This document shows, in pieces, positions 63,838-64,000 of a stretch of DNA of 64,000 nucleotides. The first letter of the stretch is position 1. Each line of letters opens with the position of its first letter. Both the position numbers and the translations under genes were made by a program. Where the stretch lies: assembly GCA_937879855.1 (NCBI GenBank), contig CALFMO010000068.1, positions 181,738 to 245,737 of the forward strand, read 5' to 3'. This DNA is from an uncultured Acidobacteriaceae bacterium. Lineage in GTDB: Bacteria; Acidobacteriota; Terriglobia; Terriglobales; Acidobacteriaceae. The notes below the pieces were generated by a model. It did not search any database, was not told where the DNA came from, and was given only the letters and a program-made list of their open reading frames with translations.

Positions 63838-64000
63838 GGAATACTAGACGATAAAATCTGGTCGTTCGGCATCGGTTCGCACTTGGCCGTCGAACGCGCT
63901 CCTCTGAAGTAATTCCAGTCACTGGGCGAATGGTCGGCAACTCGGAAGTTATCCAGAAACGCTAGTGCTGTATCGGACGCGCCCCATATGAAGTGGCAGG

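Noticed and set aside
1..64000. CRISPR arrays, tRNA or rRNA genes, insertion-sequence ends
   Set aside because: No regularly spaced repeats, cloverleaf-like sequences or transposase genes with terminal repeats were seen by eye; a computed search could still find a tRNA or att repeats.

Overview
The window looks like a chromosome segment of an Acidobacteriota (class Terriglobia-like) bacterium. The evidence is the combination of an Oar-like TonB-dependent receptor with an N-terminal carboxypeptidase-regulatory domain, a Ser/Thr kinase fused to a TolB/PD40 propeller, a winged-helix/TPR regulator, many XRE-type and zinc-finger anti-sigma regulators, and several small proteins I associate with that phylum. 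No rRNA, tRNA or CRISPR array was seen.

Layout. 1-9.8 kb: end of a prenyltransferase-repeat-like protein, a FAD monooxygenase, a Ser/Thr kinase, then a TetR gene divergent from an SDR/SDR/aldo-keto reductase operon with two identical CGGAGA-N3-TCTCCG operators between them, then an OsmC gene broken by a frameshift. 9.8-14 kb: two divergent proteins built from one or two copies of an atypical XRE-HTH plus LexA/S24-like module, then a class II Fic AMP-transferase with a duplicated operator-like box. 14.5-31 kb: the main accessory system, a complete lasso-peptide locus. On the + strand are an ABC exporter, a PqqD-like RRE protein (B1), an APH/Nudix-like kinase, a cytosolic prolyl oligopeptidase, the B2 transglutaminase-like leader peptidase, the asparagine-synthetase-like cyclase and a 44-aa precursor. 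Convergent on the - strand are an ECF sigma factor, a zinc-finger anti-sigma factor, a TonB receptor and a secreted S9 peptidase resembling lasso isopeptidases. The first group would make and export a lasso peptide; the second would sense, import and linearise it.

31-41.6 kb is a mobile or defence island: two small XRE regulators, a tyrosine recombinase, a type III restriction protein that lacks its helicase part, its Mod methyltransferase, an SF1 helicase with a RelE-like N-terminus overlapping mod by one base, an HNH nuclease and a DarTG toxin-antitoxin pair. 41.6-49.3 kb is a DNA-repair neighbourhood (DinB, a YprA/YprB = MrfA/MrfB pair, SRAP/HMCES) with small conserved proteins. 49.5-55.7 kb holds a PAS/GAF sensor without output domain, an HTH protein, an unrecognised protein with a possible PD-(D/E)XK core, and exonuclease III. 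55.8-64 kb holds a second TetR gene with twin operators flanking it, two paralogous small ferredoxin-like proteins (one secreted, one not), an NmrA-like protein, a membrane protein, a frameshifted LysE exporter, SnoaL and VOC proteins, the winged-helix/TPR regulator and a secreted beta-rich protein.

At least two, probably three, otherwise well-conserved genes carry single-base frameshifts (OsmC, LysE and an unnamed gene at 55.8-56.1 kb). Either this genome has recent pseudogenes or the assembly has indel errors; start and stop positions should be read with that in mind.
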